Positions 46,154 to 58,900 of a stretch of 64,000 nucleotides of DNA are shown one piece after another. The translations under genes and the position numbers were made by a program. Under the pieces are notes generated by a model that worked only from the letters and a program-made list of their open reading frames with translations, was not told the origin of the DNA and made no database searches. Each line of letters opens with the position of its first letter. Position 1 is the first letter of the stretch. The DNA comes from Solanum dulcamara (taxonomy: Eukaryota; Streptophyta; Magnoliopsida; Solanales; Solanaceae), in assembly GCF_947179165.1 (NCBI RefSeq), contig NC_077243.1, positions 32,936,001 to 33,000,000 of the forward strand, in the 5' to 3' direction.

Positions 46154-47690
46154 TGTCTAGGTCCAGAACCACGGCTAGAGGTATAGGAAGGGAGGCACTC
46201 CCCATAGTTGATGTTAGGACCCCAACTAGGTGTAGATATAGAGGCTGAGATAGAGTCCATGGTCGGGGGGTGATGGTAGGCATAGGTCATGCCCAAAGAG
46301 CGGCGCCAGCTAGAGGTCGTGCTAGAGAGACTTCTCTTGAGCCACAGATTAATGCTAGAGAGGAACAGGTCCCTCTAGAGCTTTCTACAGCACCATTGCT
46401 TCAGGCTACTTTGATACGAGTATTGGATGCGTTCGAATGATTTAATCAAAGTGTGAGGGCGAATAGTACACCCAAAGGTTCTCAGACTAGAGCAGGCAAT
46501 ATTAGATTCTAGTTGTTCAGGATCCGATGGGCCAGCCACCTGCAGGCCTTAAAGCTGATGAGGGTGGAGTACAGGAAGAAGGAACTCAAGGTGAACCTAT
46601 AATCATGTTGACTAACGATGAGCAACGCTGATATGAGAGGTTTTAAAAAATGGACCCACCACAATTTTAGGGTGGGAAGATTGAGGATGTACATGAGTTC
46701 CTGACCATGTGTCAAGAGTGGTTGGAGGCATTAGGGTTAGCTAAGACTCACGGAGTTTGTTATACTACACTCCAGATATGTGGGTCAGCCAGAGAGTGGT
46801 GGAGAGTGTATCTGAGTTTCAGACCAATTGGGTCATCTCAGATAATTTGGGATGAGTTTGCTAGTGCCTTTTATGACCGTTTTGTCCCCTAGAGTGTAAA
46901 GGAAGAAAGCCAATTATGATTCGAGAATTTGAGGTAGGATGGTCTTACAGTTGCTGAGTATGAGACTCGTTTCTACCAGTTGTCCAGGTATGCCATGGTT
47001 GTCTTTCCTGATGAGACAAAGCAGATTTGCAGATTTGTGCGAGGACTGAACTATACCATTCGTATAGCAGTTTTTTGGACCCGCCCGTGAGGTCCCTTCC
47101 TTCCAGCCCATTGTGGGTGCTGCCAAGAAGGTGGAGTTGATGAAGATAGAGGAGTTCTGGGACCCCAAGAGGGCCCGTGCTTTTGGTCAGTTTTTGGGTA
47201 CCTCATCTAGAGGTATAGGGTCCTATAGAGGAGGTGGTTCCTTCCAGCGTAGAGGAACAGTTCATGTATCTATGCTATCTTTGGAGGATGGTCAGACACC
47301 TCATGGGTCCTACACTATAGGTCAGAGTTACCAGGGGTCACAATAGAGGCTGATGAGCTGAGATGGTTATACAAGTTCTGTAGGTTCATCGCAGAGGTTT
47401 TCGCATGGGAGAGCATGTTATACTTGTGGTGATCCAGATCATCTTTTATGGCAGTGTACATCTTAGGGTCGAAGAAGAACCCAGCCTAGTTCTTCAGTTT
47501 CAGTTACAGGACAGCGCCGCCGATCAGAGGTTGTGGTAGAGCCCAGACTAGTAGAGGTGGTCGCAATCCTGATAGGGGTGCTGGTGGTGCTATAGTCCCT
47601 CAAGGAGGAGGTAGAGGTATTGGACAGGTTGGAGATGGTAGAGGAGCCCAGTTTTATGCTTTTCTATGGAGACCCGAGGCTGAGGTTTCT
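46154..47690 (+). pseudogene. Element C gag with zinc knuckle
   Basis: A likely start MSRSRTTARGIGREA lies at 46154. The capsid core is at 46707-46892 (CQEWLEALGLAKTHGVCYTT and SAREWWRVYLSFRPI, then YDRFVP). A knuckle CYTCGDPDHLLWQC (CX2CX4HX4C) is at about 47413-47454. Several stops (for example after YDRFVP and after SYQGSQ) break the frame. The layout parallels element B gag. Confidence 0.85.
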
Positions 47691-47734
47691 GATGCAGTTA
47701 TCATAGGTATCATCCCAGTCTGCCATCGACCTGC

Positions 47735-50700
47735 ATCTGTATTATTTGATCCAGGGTCTATATTTTCCTGTGTCTGCCTATTTTGCATATAACTTTGATT
47801 TGACATGTGATCGTATATTCGTGCCCATTTATGTTTCTACACCCATGGGTGAACCCTTAGTGGTGGATCGAGTATATCGATCCTGTCTTGTTTCCTTGTA
47901 CGGGTATGATACTTGGGCAGATATGATTATTTTAGAGAATGTAGATTTTGATGTGATATTGGGTATGGATTGGCTTTCTCCCCATCGTGCTATTCTCGAT
48001 TGTTATGCTAAAACTATTACCTTAGCGATACTTGGTGCCCCAAGAATTGAGTGGAAGGGTACTAGTGGCTCCTATCCCAGTAAGGTTATATCATATATTC
48101 ATGCTCAGAGGTTGATTGATAGAGGGTGTATGTCTTATTTGGACTTTATTCGGGATACCAGTATTGAGTCATCTCTTATAGAGACTATTCCACTAGTTAA
48201 GGAGTTTTCTAATGTATTTCCTACTGATCTTCCTAGAGTTCCTCCAGATAGGGATATTGATTTTGCTATTTACTTAGAGCCTAGCACTAAACTCATTTCT
48301 ATTCCTTCATATCACATGTCTCCAGTTGAGTTGAAGGATTTGAAGGATCAGTTGCAAGACTTGTTGAGTACGGGGTTTATTCTCCCTAGTGTTTCACCTT
48401 GGAGTGCACTGGTTCTGTTTGTAAAGAAGAAAGATGGGACTATGAGGATGTGTATCGATTACAGGTAGTTGAACAAGGTAACTATTAAAAATAAGTATCC
48501 TCTTCCCCGTATTGATGATTTATTTGATCAGCTATAGGGAGAGGCATTATTTTCCAAAATAGACTTGAGGTTCAGTTATCATCAGTTGAAGATTAGGGCG
48601 TCAGATATCCCCAAGACAGCTTTTCGGACTCGTTATGGTCACTACGAGTTCTTGGTGATGTTATTTGGCTTGACCAATGCCCTCGCAACATTCATGGAGT
48701 TGATGAATAGAGTGTTTCACCCATACTTGGATTCTTTTGTGATAGTATTCATCTTGGTGTATTCCAAGACTGAGGCGATCATGTCCGCCATTTGAGGTTG
48801 GTACTTCAGAAGTTGAGGGAAGAAACGTTGTATGCAAAGTTCTCCAAGTGTGATTTTTGGCTTGATTCTAGACATTCTTAGAACACGTGGTGTCCAAAGA
48901 GGGGATTAGACTGGATCCAGCTAAGATTGAGGCAGTTAGAGGTTGGACAAGGCCTACTTCTCCTACTGAGATTCATAGTTTTATGGGGTTTGTGTAGGGC
49001 TTCTCCACTATTGCATCTCCATTGACTAGATTGACTTAGAAGGCCATGGATTTTCAGTGGTCCGACGAGTGTGAAGTGAGCTTCTAAAAGCTCAAGACTT
49101 TATTGACTTTGGCTCTTGTTTTGACGCTACCCAAGGAAGGTGTGGGATTTACTGTATACCGTAATGCTGTAATGCTTCTGGTATTGGTTTAGGCGGTGTG
49201 TTGATGTAGAAGAGGAAAGTGGTTGTCTATGCTTCGAGACAGTTGAAGGCCTATGAGAAAAACTATCTTACTCATGATTTGGAGTTAGCGGTTGTGGTTT
49301 TCATGCTTAAGTTATGGCGCCATTACCCATATGGTGTGCATTGCGAGGTCTTCACTGATCTTAACAGTCTTCAGTATATATTCAGTCAAAGGGATCTGAA
49401 CTTGAGGCAACGTAGATGGCTTAAGTTACTGAAGGACTACGACATGACTATCTTGTATCACCCAGAAAAAGCCAATGTGGTGGCGGATACCTTGAGTAGG
49501 AAGTCCTCTAGTATGGGGAGTTTTGCCGCGATCCGAGTTGAGGAGCAACCATTGTCTAGAGATGTTCAGAGACTGGCTAATAGCCTTGTCCAGTTGCAGA
49601 TTTTAGAGGATAGTGGTGTTCTTACCTCTGTGGAGGCACGTTCTTCCTTGGTTGAGAAGATTCGGGAGAGATAGTTTGAGGATAAGAAGTTATGTATTAT
49701 TCGAGACAAGGTATTAAGAGGTGAATCTAAGAAGGCGGTACTTGATTTGGAAGGCATATTGAGGATTGGCGGCAGAATTTATGTGTCTAAGGTGGGTGAC
49801 CTGACTAGACTTATTTTGGAAGAGGCTCATTGTTCAAGGTATTCCATCCATCTAGGAGTGGCCAAGATATATCATGATCTGGGCCAGCACTATTGGTGGT
49901 GTGGGATATAGAAGGACATCGCAGAGTTCGTGTCCAAGTATTTGACTTGCCAGCAGGTAAAGTGTGAGCACCAGCGGCCTGGGGTGTGAGTCAAAGGATG
50001 CCTATTCCCACTTGAAAGTGGGAAATGATCACCATGGACTTCATTGTGGGTTTACCTCCCACCGTGGATGGCTACGACTCTATATGGGTGGTGGTTGACA
50101 GACTGACCAAGTCCGCCCATTTTATTCTGGTTAAGGTGAGGTACACAGCGGATAAGCTAGCCTAGTTGTATATTATCCATATCGTTCGGCTTCATAGTGT
50201 CCTAGTATCCATTGTTTCGAATTAAGGTTCAATATACTTTGCACTTTTGGCAGCCATTACAACATGGTTTGGGCACTAGACTTGATATGAGTATAACTTT
50301 TCACCCACAGACCGATGGTCAGTTCGAGTGGATGATTCAGGTGATGGAACACATGCTTCGAGCTTATGTTATTGATTTTGGTGCTAGATGGGATCAACAC
50401 TTAACCCTAGCGGAGTTTGCCTACAACAACAGTTATCACTCTAGTATTCAGATGGCTCCATTTGAGGATTTTTATGGTAGGCGGTGTCGATCTCCTATTG
50501 GATGGTTTGATTTAGCTGAGATGCACTCTTTAGACACAGACTTTCTTAGAGATGCTATGGAGCAGGTTCGTAGGATTTAGGGTAGACTCTTGACAATACA
50601 GAGTAGGCAGAAGAGTTATGCAGACCGGAGAGTTCGACCGTTGGAGTTCACGGTGGGTGATCATGCTTGGCTTCGAGTGTCTCCCATTAAGGGTGTGATG

Positions 50701-51119
50701 CGGTTCGAAAGAAAGGGCAAGATCAGCCCTCAATTCATTGGCCCATTTGAGATTTTGGCGCGAGTGAGAGAGGTAGCTTATAAATTAGCCTTACCATCTA
50801 GCGGATCAGCTGTGCATAACGTGTTTCATGTTTCCATGCTCCGGAAGTATGTTCCGGATGAGTCCCATAGGTTATCACTGATTCAGTGGAGTTGGGTACA
50901 GACCTGACATTTGAGGAAGAGCCTATAGCTATTCTAGATAGGCAGTTTCGTAAGCTTAGAACCAAGGAGATAGCTCCAGTGAAGGTACAATGGAAGCATT
51001 GTTCAGTTGGAGAGGCGACTTGGGAAACAGAGGTTGATATGTGCACTAGATATCCCCAACTTTTTGAGGCTTCAGGTATATTTCTTTACTTTATGTTCGA
51101 GGATGAACATGATTTTTAG
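47735..51119 (+). pseudogene. Element C pol: protease, RT, RNase H, integrase, chromodomain
   Basis: A protease segment with [11 protein letters not shown] (about 47735) and [14 protein letters not shown] (about 47947) leads into RT ([15 protein letters not shown] to 48465, then a stop, then [13 protein letters not shown]). At about 48752 the expected FIDDIL is reduced to FIL: nine bases are missing in frame, removing both catalytic aspartates. RNase H is at 49219-49500 ([38 protein letters not shown]). Integrase runs over 49800-50580 with a frameshift after the HHCC part; the AEFAYNNSYHSSIQMAPFE block is clear. A GPF module (50590-50870) and a chromodomain (VKVQWKHCSVGEATWE, about 50978) follow. 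A polypurine-like stretch precedes the 3' LTR. Confidence 0.92.
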
Positions 51120-51129
51120 TAGTGGATAA

Positions 51130-53357
51130 TGTAATGACCCGTTAGGTCATTTTGAGAATGAGTCATCTTCCCTTCATAAAAGACTCCTTCCGTACATTTA
51201 AATTGGAAATATTGGACTATTCGATAACATCAGTTAATTAATTGATGGATAATTTTAAATAATTAATTTAATTGATGGACTAAAGTATTAATTTATTTAA
51301 TACTTATACCACTTTTTTATATTTAATAAAATAGGTTAGTAGGATTTGTTATTTTAGTACATAATTAATTAGAAAAAGAAGGAAATAAATAATAGAAAAA
51401 AAAATATATATATATAAAATCTGATGGAATTAAGCCATCAGATGTGAGTAAGCAGCGGCTGCAGAACGCAGAAATGGGAAGAAAAAAAATACGCAGAAAG
51501 AAAGAAAAGAAAGGGGAAAAGAAAAATAAAAGAGAAGAGAAAAATAGGGATTTTCATTCCAAAGCATCAAGGTAATTATTCTCATCCTTTTCATTAAATT
51601 TTTATGCGATTATGAACATATTTTTAGGGTATATTGGTGGAGAAATAACGCTGAAATAAGAAAATATGACCCTAGGGTTCTTCATATAAAATCTTGATTT
51701 GGGAATCGAATAACGATCCGTTTTAGCTGAAATTTGACATGTGAGTTTATTTTATCATTAGTGAATATAATCGTAAAGAAAATTTCAGATTTGAGTTCAA
51801 TGACTCGGGATAACTTTTTGACCCAATTTTTGATCCGAAAATAAATATAGCAATATGAGTGTCATTGGATTTGTATTCTTATGAAGATTATATATTTGAA
51901 CAGATTTTGATCATTCAGAAGCGTTACGAAAGGCTCAAGTTTTAAAGTGATTATTCAATTTAATTGAGGTTTAACCCTAGTTTTGAAATTCAGAAAATAT
52001 GGGAGTTGACATGTTTAGTGGCATCAAGATTAGGAATGTGTTTATAGATTTGCTTAAATTTTTGGGTCTAGGCTAGACATATGGTAATAAGGGTGTTGTT
52101 AGTTTCGAAATATTATTGTGATTATTTATTTGACTAGATTACGTTGATTTGGAGTCCCAACGAAAAGGGAAGGCTCAAGTCCCGGAGTGATTGCTTGATT
52201 AATTAAGGCAAGTGAATTTCTAAACCTCAGTTTAAGCTTGTAGATGCTTTTATTTCCGTGTTATGTGTACTGGGGAGTAATAAGAATTGGACTGGGTTAT
52301 TGACTGTATGATTGGCCTTAAAATGGAGATGAGTGTATAAAATGGTGATCTAATGACATGTATTGGTGGAATTGATATGTTGTGATTATGGATTTATTTT
52401 CGACATGTAAAATGACTATATTTATGTGATATAGGAAAAAATTATTGTTGTTGTCATGTTATTATCGTGAATCATATGAACATGAATTGATTGCATTGAT
52501 TCTAACATATTGTGTTGAGACTGAAAATGATATGAAACAAAGAGTTCGATCCACACGCTCCGTGGTAGGTATTATGAAACAAAGGGGTCGGGCCACACGC
52601 TCCGTGGCAGGTTACATGGACAGAAATGTCCCTCATGTGTTTCGTACTATGATTCAGCGGATGTGTACCGATAGGGCAGACATGCATCATTTCATTGCAT
52701 TACATTGCACCTTTCTGATATTTGTGAATTTGTGTTTACCCCTATATTACTTTGTATATGCTGAACTTGACTTGATATGACTCATTGATGAGATTATTGA
52801 TGAGTATTCGTGGATTATATTACTGTTATTATTGTACAAGTGTAGAGTTGGACTGGTTTAATACAGGTTGTAGTTAAGGAGGTTTGGTTGGGAGGATAGG
52901 AGTACTTGTATTTATTGAGCTTTGCTTAGTTTTAGTTATCCACTTACTGAGTACCGTGTTGTTTGGTACTCACCCCTTGCTTCTACACTTGTGTAGGTTG
53001 TTAGCCCGGACCTACTTAATCTCCAGTATTTTTACCATTTCCGAGGCTATCATTTCGAGTGTTGAGATAGCTGTTACATCCATCTAGAGGACACATCTTA
53101 CTCTTTTAATATGTTTTAGTCCTATTCTAGAGAAAAAGATATTGTAACTGTATTTTCTTTTGTACTTTGGTAATGTATTAGTGGCTTGTACACATAACAA
53201 TCAATCTTGGGGGTTTTGAGTTCGTTTTATGTGTTTTTGATAAAGTTAAATTTTGATTTATTTATTTTTTCTTCCGCATCTACTTTCTGTTGGATATTAG
53301 GCTAAGTTGTCTCGGTGGGTTGAGATGAGTGTCATCTCACCCGGATTCGGGTCATGA
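51130..53357 (+). repeat. 3' LTR of element C
   Basis: The 2.2-kb LTR starts TGTAATGACCCGTTAGG just after GTAGTGGATAA and ends near CGGATTCGGGTCATGA. Its second half matches the truncated 5' LTR. The outer neighbour is Helitron 5' sequence (53358-53434). Confidence 0.88.
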
Positions 53358-53410
53358 AAAGATAAATATGAATAGAGGCCATAGAGGGTGCCACATCACC
53401 TTTTCTATGA

Positions 53411-53434
53411 TCCTCCTTTATATATATATATAGA
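53411..53434 (-). other. Helitron 5' terminus
   Basis: Minus strand TCTATATATATATATAAAGG directly follows the host A (53435). It matches the TC start and AT-rich opening of plant Helitrons. Confidence 0.85.
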
Positions 53435-54036
53435 TTTTTCCAATATCTACTATCTTGATTAGCTAATTTATTATTATTATTATCCTTAGAATTAAAAGTC
53501 GTATTAAACAACTTATAACAAAAACAAAATACTTTATTCAAATCTTTGGAATAAACTAACCATCTTCTTTCATGTCTTTCTCCATTTGCCAACTTTTAAA
53601 AATAATGTGTAGTAGAAAAGTGCCTTAAAATTTGGAAAACATGTGTCGTTAATTTTAATTGGTCCCTTTTTGACTAATAGATCTCTTAACTTTGTATCAA
53701 CATTATTCCATTAACTAGGATCATATATGTTTTTAGGAGTATGATTATTTAATTCATTTATAAGTTCTTGGTTTTCTTGGGAATCTATATCAGATTTTTC
53801 ACTAGTTTCTTCCCCTTTTTCTTCTTCTTCTTTTTGGATTATATCATTACCTAATTCAACTTCAACTAAGTTAGTGACTTGTTCATCTAAACAACAATTT
53901 CCTACATTTTTTATTTAATTTTGGTATTATTTTCTAAAAAATTATCAAGTGAACCTTTTTGAGATTTAATCAAATTATCAACTTTTCTTTTTCTTTTAAT
54001 TTTTGAATGACCGGATTCATACTTTGTTGTTGACAT
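53435..54036 (-). pseudogene. hAT transposase-like gene, N-terminal part
   Basis: Starts with ATG at 54036 and a basic segment SGHSKIKRKRKVDNLIKSQ, typical of the N-terminus of TTF-zinc-finger hAT proteins. A stop-filled acidic middle follows, then the TTF-type region ERHERRWLVYSKDLNKVFCF with FCFCYKLFNT (53575-53500) and SRYWKN (about 53450-53436). The frame ends exactly at the Helitron insertion and continues at 39625 on the other side of it. Confidence 0.8.
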
Positions 54037-54560
54037 ATTAAAATTTTAATATATATATATATATAAACACAATCTATAATATCAAATAAAAATATAAGAA
54101 ATAAAAAACACAAAAATAATATTAGAAATTAGCATGATATTACCCGATTCAAGAACTATGAAGACTTGATTTCCAAAAAAAAATGGTTGTCTCGATATTT
54201 TTTTTTAAAATTTAAATCATAAACTATCTTCTCTTCAAATTGAAATTATCAATAAAATAAATAAAAATTCTTAAGCTGAATGAGAGAATAAAAGAATAGG
54301 AAGGAGAAAGAGAGTAGGAAGAATATATAAAACCAAATAAAGAATAAGGTAAAAAGAAATGATAACTTAAAAAAAAAGTACACCTTACTTTTTATTGGAA
54401 AGGTAAAAAGTGAGTAGTTATATCAAATTTCACTTCCAATTATCCATTTGAAATTGGGACTTTTCTAGTTTTAATTTTTTTGGGGGTCTAATCCTAACTA
54501 GTACACCAAAAAATGAGGGGCCCATAAAGACTTTTCCCCCATAAAGTGCAGCTGCCCCTG
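54037..54560 (-). other. hAT 5' untranslated part and right terminal inverted repeat
   Basis: AT-rich, non-coding, with a (TA)n run near 54045-54063. It ends at 54560 with the terminal repeat CAGGGGCAGC (minus strand). It probably holds the promoter of the transposase-like gene. Confidence 0.6.
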
Positions 54561-54614
54561 CATAGACTAAATGGGGCAAGGCAAACAAAAAATAATAAAT
54601 AGAACCTTCAATCC

Positions 54615-54929
54615 TGTAAACGCTAAAGAAATCTGATTCTATATATTAGATGAAGAAGAAGAAGAACCAGATAAGAGGAATGAATTGTAAAGAGAATTGA
54701 TAACTGTAATTTTTGGGAATTTTCTCTGTATTGAATCAATTGATCTATACAAGCTACTTCAATCCATATATACATATTGCATCTTCACTAACCAATTTGA
54801 TAGCTGGCCTAACAAACTTGACCACTCACTAATACTCTAACTAACTAAATATGCAATAGAAATAGAATTAAATTAAATTAAATTATTCTAGTATTCTATT
54901 GCTATGTAGCTCCTATAGCTTCAATACTC
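54615..54929 (-). repeat. Probable 3' LTR of the outer copia element
   Basis: On the minus strand a GAGGGGAG polypurine tract (about 54938-54930) is followed by TGAAGCTATAGGAGC, the likely LTR start, and an end in ...TTTACA near 54615. A leader-like CTTCTTCTTCTT run lies inside. The other LTR is outside the window, so the borders are unproven. Confidence 0.5.
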
Positions 54930-54979
54930 CCCTCAAACTAGGTTTCATGAAGACATTCAGGACACCTAGTTTGGATGAT

Positions 54980-55944
54980 AAGAACTCATGGTGTGTCTAT
55001 CCCAAAGCCTTAGTCAATAAATTTTTCAACTGACCATGTGATGGAACATATACAGTCTTGATCAACCCCTGGTGAATCTTTTTCCAGATGAAGTGGCAAT
55101 CAATCTCTATGTGTTTAGCACTCTCATGGAATACTGGATTTGGAGCAATTTGAATAGCTGCTTTTCTATCACAGTAGATTGCCACCGGATTCTCAATCTT
55201 AATTTCCAACTCCTTAGACAAGTTAGTGACCCAGACTACCTCAGTTATCAAACCTGCTATAACTTCTATATTCAGCTTCTGATGAACTTCTGTAAACTAT
55301 TGCTTACTTCTTGGATTTCCAACAATGAGAGAGTAACTAAGCTTTAGGATGTATCATGTTATAGATCTCCTAGTATTTAGGCAAGCAGCCCAATCAGCAT
55401 TACAATACCCTATCAGTCTCATTCCTTCTCTGATGACATTAGTAATCCTCACCCTGGTTGAGTCTTAATATACCTTAGAACTCTCAGTACTGCATTTCAG
55501 TGTTTTATTGTAAGTCTTTGCATGAATTGACCCAATGTTTGCATAGTGTTGTATTGTAGGTCTTTGCATGAATTGACCCAATGTTTGCATAGTGTAAGAA
55601 ATATCAGCCCAGTGATGGTTAAGTATAGTAGTTTCCCAATCATTGTTTGATAATATTGTATACCTTCAAACATTTCAACTAGTTCAGTTGCATTATCATT
55701 GGCATACTAAGTTATGGTCAGTTTCATATTGCACTCCAAAGTAGTTAAAGTGAATCTTGTTAAGCAAGCTTCTGCTAATACTTCTAGAGCATACTTCCTT
55801 TGGTCCATCAAGATTCCCTTATTTGATCTTCTAAACTCAATTCCCAAGAAAATTTTTAGCTCTCCTAAACCTTTGATTTTGAAAGATTGATGAAGAACTT
55901 GTTTGGTTTCCTGGATCAATTGTGTATCATTCCTATTTATTAAC
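54980..55944 (-). pseudogene. Outer copia pol, 3' part: end of RT and RNase H
   Basis: At 55919-55707 the minus strand reads TKQVLHQSFKIKGLGELKIF then LGIEFRRSNKGILMDQRKYA, the copia RT region that follows the catalytic YVDD motif. At 55251-54997 the RNase H end is seen: ENPVAIYCDRKAAIQIA and FHESAKHIEIDCHFI. Between them there are stops and a tandem duplication of about 45 bp (55500-55590, core GTCTTTGCATGAATTGACCC). The matching upstream RT is at 60682-61166. Confidence 0.85.
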
Positions 55945-58900
55945 TGAAAGAATATAATTCCTTGATTTATTTCATTAACCTCATCAGTTTATATACACAA
56001 AATACAAGAGTATAATTAGGCTATAATTAAGGAAACTAAATATCTATATATTAGGAACTAAATATATACAATCAGTTACAATCTATCAGAATATATTTTC
56101 ATATATTCTAACACACCCCCGTAGTCGAAGTGGGAGGTTGCCGAATGCTTAGACTGTCCCAAAAATCCTCAAATAACACCAACGGAAGGCCTTTGGTGAA
56201 GATATCTGCAATCTTATAATGAGAGGGGACATGTAACACTCAAACCTGGCTACGAGCCACCTTTTCCCGTACAAAATGTATATCCATCTCAATGTGCTTA
56301 GTGCGTTGATGCTGAACAGGATTACCAGCCATATATATGGCACTAACATTATCACAGTAAACCAAAGTACCAATGGAATAGGACAATGAAGTTCCAAATG
56401 CAAGTTTCGCAACCAACATGACTCAGAAACCAGATTGGAAATCCTTCGGTATTCTGCCTCTGCACTCGAACGGAACAAAGTAGATTGACGTTTGGCGGAC
56501 CATGAGATCAAGTTATTACCCATAAAGACACAATAATCCGACGTCGAATGTCGTGTATCGGGGAATCCACCCCAATAATCATTAGTATACGAGACAAGAG
56601 TGGTTATGGAAGATGAATAAAGGTGAAGACCATAATCCAAAGTACCTTGTAGGTAGCGCACAATGCACTTGAGAGCGTGCATATGCTCATCATATGGGTC
56701 ATGCATGAATAATCATACCTGTTGCACAGCATAAGTAATATCCGGTAGCGTGAACGTATGGTATTGTAGTGCCTCTGCAAGACTCTGATAAAGAGATGGG
56801 TCCTCAAATAGTATGCTCATAGTAGCTCTGAACTTCGGTTTTGGAGCAACCGGAGTAGGAGATGGCTTACACGATGACATGTCAGCTCGTTCAATGATCT
56901 CGGCTGCATACTTCTTTTGAGATAAAACTAAACCGACTATATGACGAGTGACAGCAATGCCCAAGAAATAGCTCAACTGGCCCAAATACTTCATAGCAAA
57001 TTCAAAGCTAAGAAGCTATATGATAGATCGGCGGAGTGCATTAGAGGAAGTAGTTAAAATAATATCATCGACATACAATAAAAGATAAGCCATAGAAGTA
57101 CCTCAACGATAAACAAACAAGGAATGATCGGTCTTACTATGAGAAAACCCAAAGGTATGGACATAATCAGCAAATTGCTTATATCAAGCCCGCGGAGCTT
57201 GTTTCAGCCCATAAATAGATTTTCTTAGCAAACACACATGATTAGGTGTATTAGGATCCCGATAGCCCAAAGGTTGATACATGTAAACAGTCTTCTTGAG
57301 TTCTCCATATAAGAAAGCATTTTTGACGTCAAGTTGATGAATCGTCCACGCCTTGGAGAGAGACAAACTAAGAACCGTACAAATAGTCTCGGTTTGACAA
57401 CTAGACTAAATGTCTCACCATAATCCATGCCAACCTGTTGGGTTTTACCATCACCTATAAGATGAGCTTTATGTCGTTCAAACGAACCATTAGATGTTTC
57501 TCTATGAGCAAAAATCCACATATACTGAATAACATTAACATTTGAAGGATGGGGCACCAACTCCCATGTCTTATTTTAAAGAAGAGCATTATATTCATCA
57601 TCCATAGCTATTTTCCAATTTGGGTCACTAAGAGCAGACACAGGGTTACGGGGTAGAGGGGACTTCGAGATGGATGTAAGAAGGTTGAAGGACCTCTTAG
57701 GCTTATAAATCCCATGTTGACTCCTAGTAACAGGACCGATGGGTAGACTAGAGGGAGAAACGGGAGTGGGTAGAGGGGGAGAGCGAAAGCAGACGTTGGG
57801 GTCATCCAGTAGGCAGCAAAGAAGTGATCTGCACAAGTGAGGGGGTAGATCCGTTAGCTGGGCACGGCGAGAAGGGCAGCGGTGTGGGAGGAAGGTGGCG
57901 ATCTGATGGGTTTACGGAGGTAATGAGATGACGAACCACATAGGGAGAGGGTCCATCATCTTAAAATTGGTACGTGTAATTTTGAGGAGTATCTAACTTG
58001 GCAAAAGGAAATTGTGTCTCATCAAATATTACGTGATGGCTAATGATGATTTTTTGAGATGAAAAATTAAAGCATTTATACCCATGATAATGTGATGGAT
58101 ATCCAAAAAAGCAAATAAGGTTGAGCGGGGTTGAAGTTTGTGTATGAGTGTAGAGGGAATGAGAGGATAACATAAACACCTAAATACACGAACATGGGAG
58201 TAAGAGGGATCCTTTTGATAAAGAATACAAAGAGGGGACTGATAGTTTACCAGTTTATGAGGAAGGATGTTAAGAAGGTAAGTTTCCATTTGCAAAGCAT
58301 GATGCCAAAAGTAAGGAGGAAGGGAAGCATGGGCAAATAAGGTACGAACAATGTTATTAATCATACGGATTTTTCTTTTGGCTTTCCTGTATTGAGGAGA
58401 TGTGTGAGGACATGAAAATCAAAACGACAGACCATTGGCTTTACAGAAGTCCTAAAAGGGTCCATTATCAAATTCCATGCTATTATCACATTGCACATTC
58501 TTGATGTCCTGCTCAAAGTGAGTTCGAATAAATGTCTTGAAAGTTAAAAATGTAGAAAAGGTTTGTGATTTTTGTGATAAAGGAAACGTCCACAAGAATT
58601 TAGAATAATCTCCATAAATTAGACATAATATTGATGACCTGAGGAACTCAAAATGGGTGATGTCCAAAGATCACTATGTATAATATCAAATGGCATAAGA
58701 GTGCTAGAATTTGAAGCATAAAATGGCAGCTTAACATGTTTTCCAAGAGGAAAAGAATGACAAATACGAACATCTCTACTTTAATTACAATCAATCAATT
58801 TATTCTTCCTAAAGGAATTCAACACATATGCTCCCGGGTGACCCAAACGAACATGCCAAAGAGATGGTGCCAAAAAAGTAAAAGTAGATGATGAAGTGAC

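Larger units (their letters stand above)
44595..53357 (+). mobile_element. Ty3/gypsy element C, chromodomain (Tekay-like), 5' LTR truncated
   Basis: Plus-strand order is partial 5' LTR (44595-45950), tRNA-iMet primer site TGGTATTAGAGC (45952-45963), gag (46154-47690), pol (47735-51119) and 3' LTR (51130-53357, starting TGTAATGACCC). The 5' LTR starts at a point matching about 52024 in the 3' LTR, so its first 900 bases are gone, and no target duplication can be tested. It inserted about 80 bp inside the Helitron's 5' end. RT has lost its catalytic aspartates and integrase is frameshifted. It is distinct from element B in LTR sequence but belongs to the same broad group. Confidence 0.9.
39627..53434 (-). 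mobile_element. Helitron (non-autonomous), 13.8 kb with nested elements
   Basis: On the minus strand it begins TCTATATATATATATAAAGG at 53434, after an A, and ends CTAG at 39627, before a T: the A^T target rule of Helitrons. Eleven bases before the CTAG is the hairpin GCGCAAAGCGC (39652-39642). Joining the outer sequence restores the hAT reading frame without a lost or gained base (WKN|L at the join), proving both ends. No Rep or helicase sequence was seen, so it was mobilised in trans. Most of its length is later insertions: an LTR fragment (41357-43515), an RTE LINE end (43919-44594) and gypsy element C (44595-53357). Confidence 0.9.
37692..54560 (-). mobile_element. hAT DNA transposon, split by a 13.8-kb Helitron span
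   Basis: The left end is CAGGGGCGGCTCA (37692-37704) and the right end, read on the minus strand, is CAGGGGCAGCTGC (54560-54548): short imperfect inverted repeats beginning CAGGG, as in hAT elements. The flanking 8-mers CATAGAGT (37684-37691) and CATAGACT (54561-54568) match at 7 of 8 positions, the hAT-type target duplication. Removing the Helitron (39627-53434) leaves 3061 bp. The single gene, on the minus strand, encodes a transposase-like protein of the TTF-zinc-finger/hAT-dimerisation type, with many stops. Confidence 0.88.

Noticed and set aside
39654..53410. Rep/helicase gene of an autonomous Helitron
   Set aside because: No helicase or rolling-circle motifs were read on either strand; the inner sequence is other transposons and AT-rich DNA.
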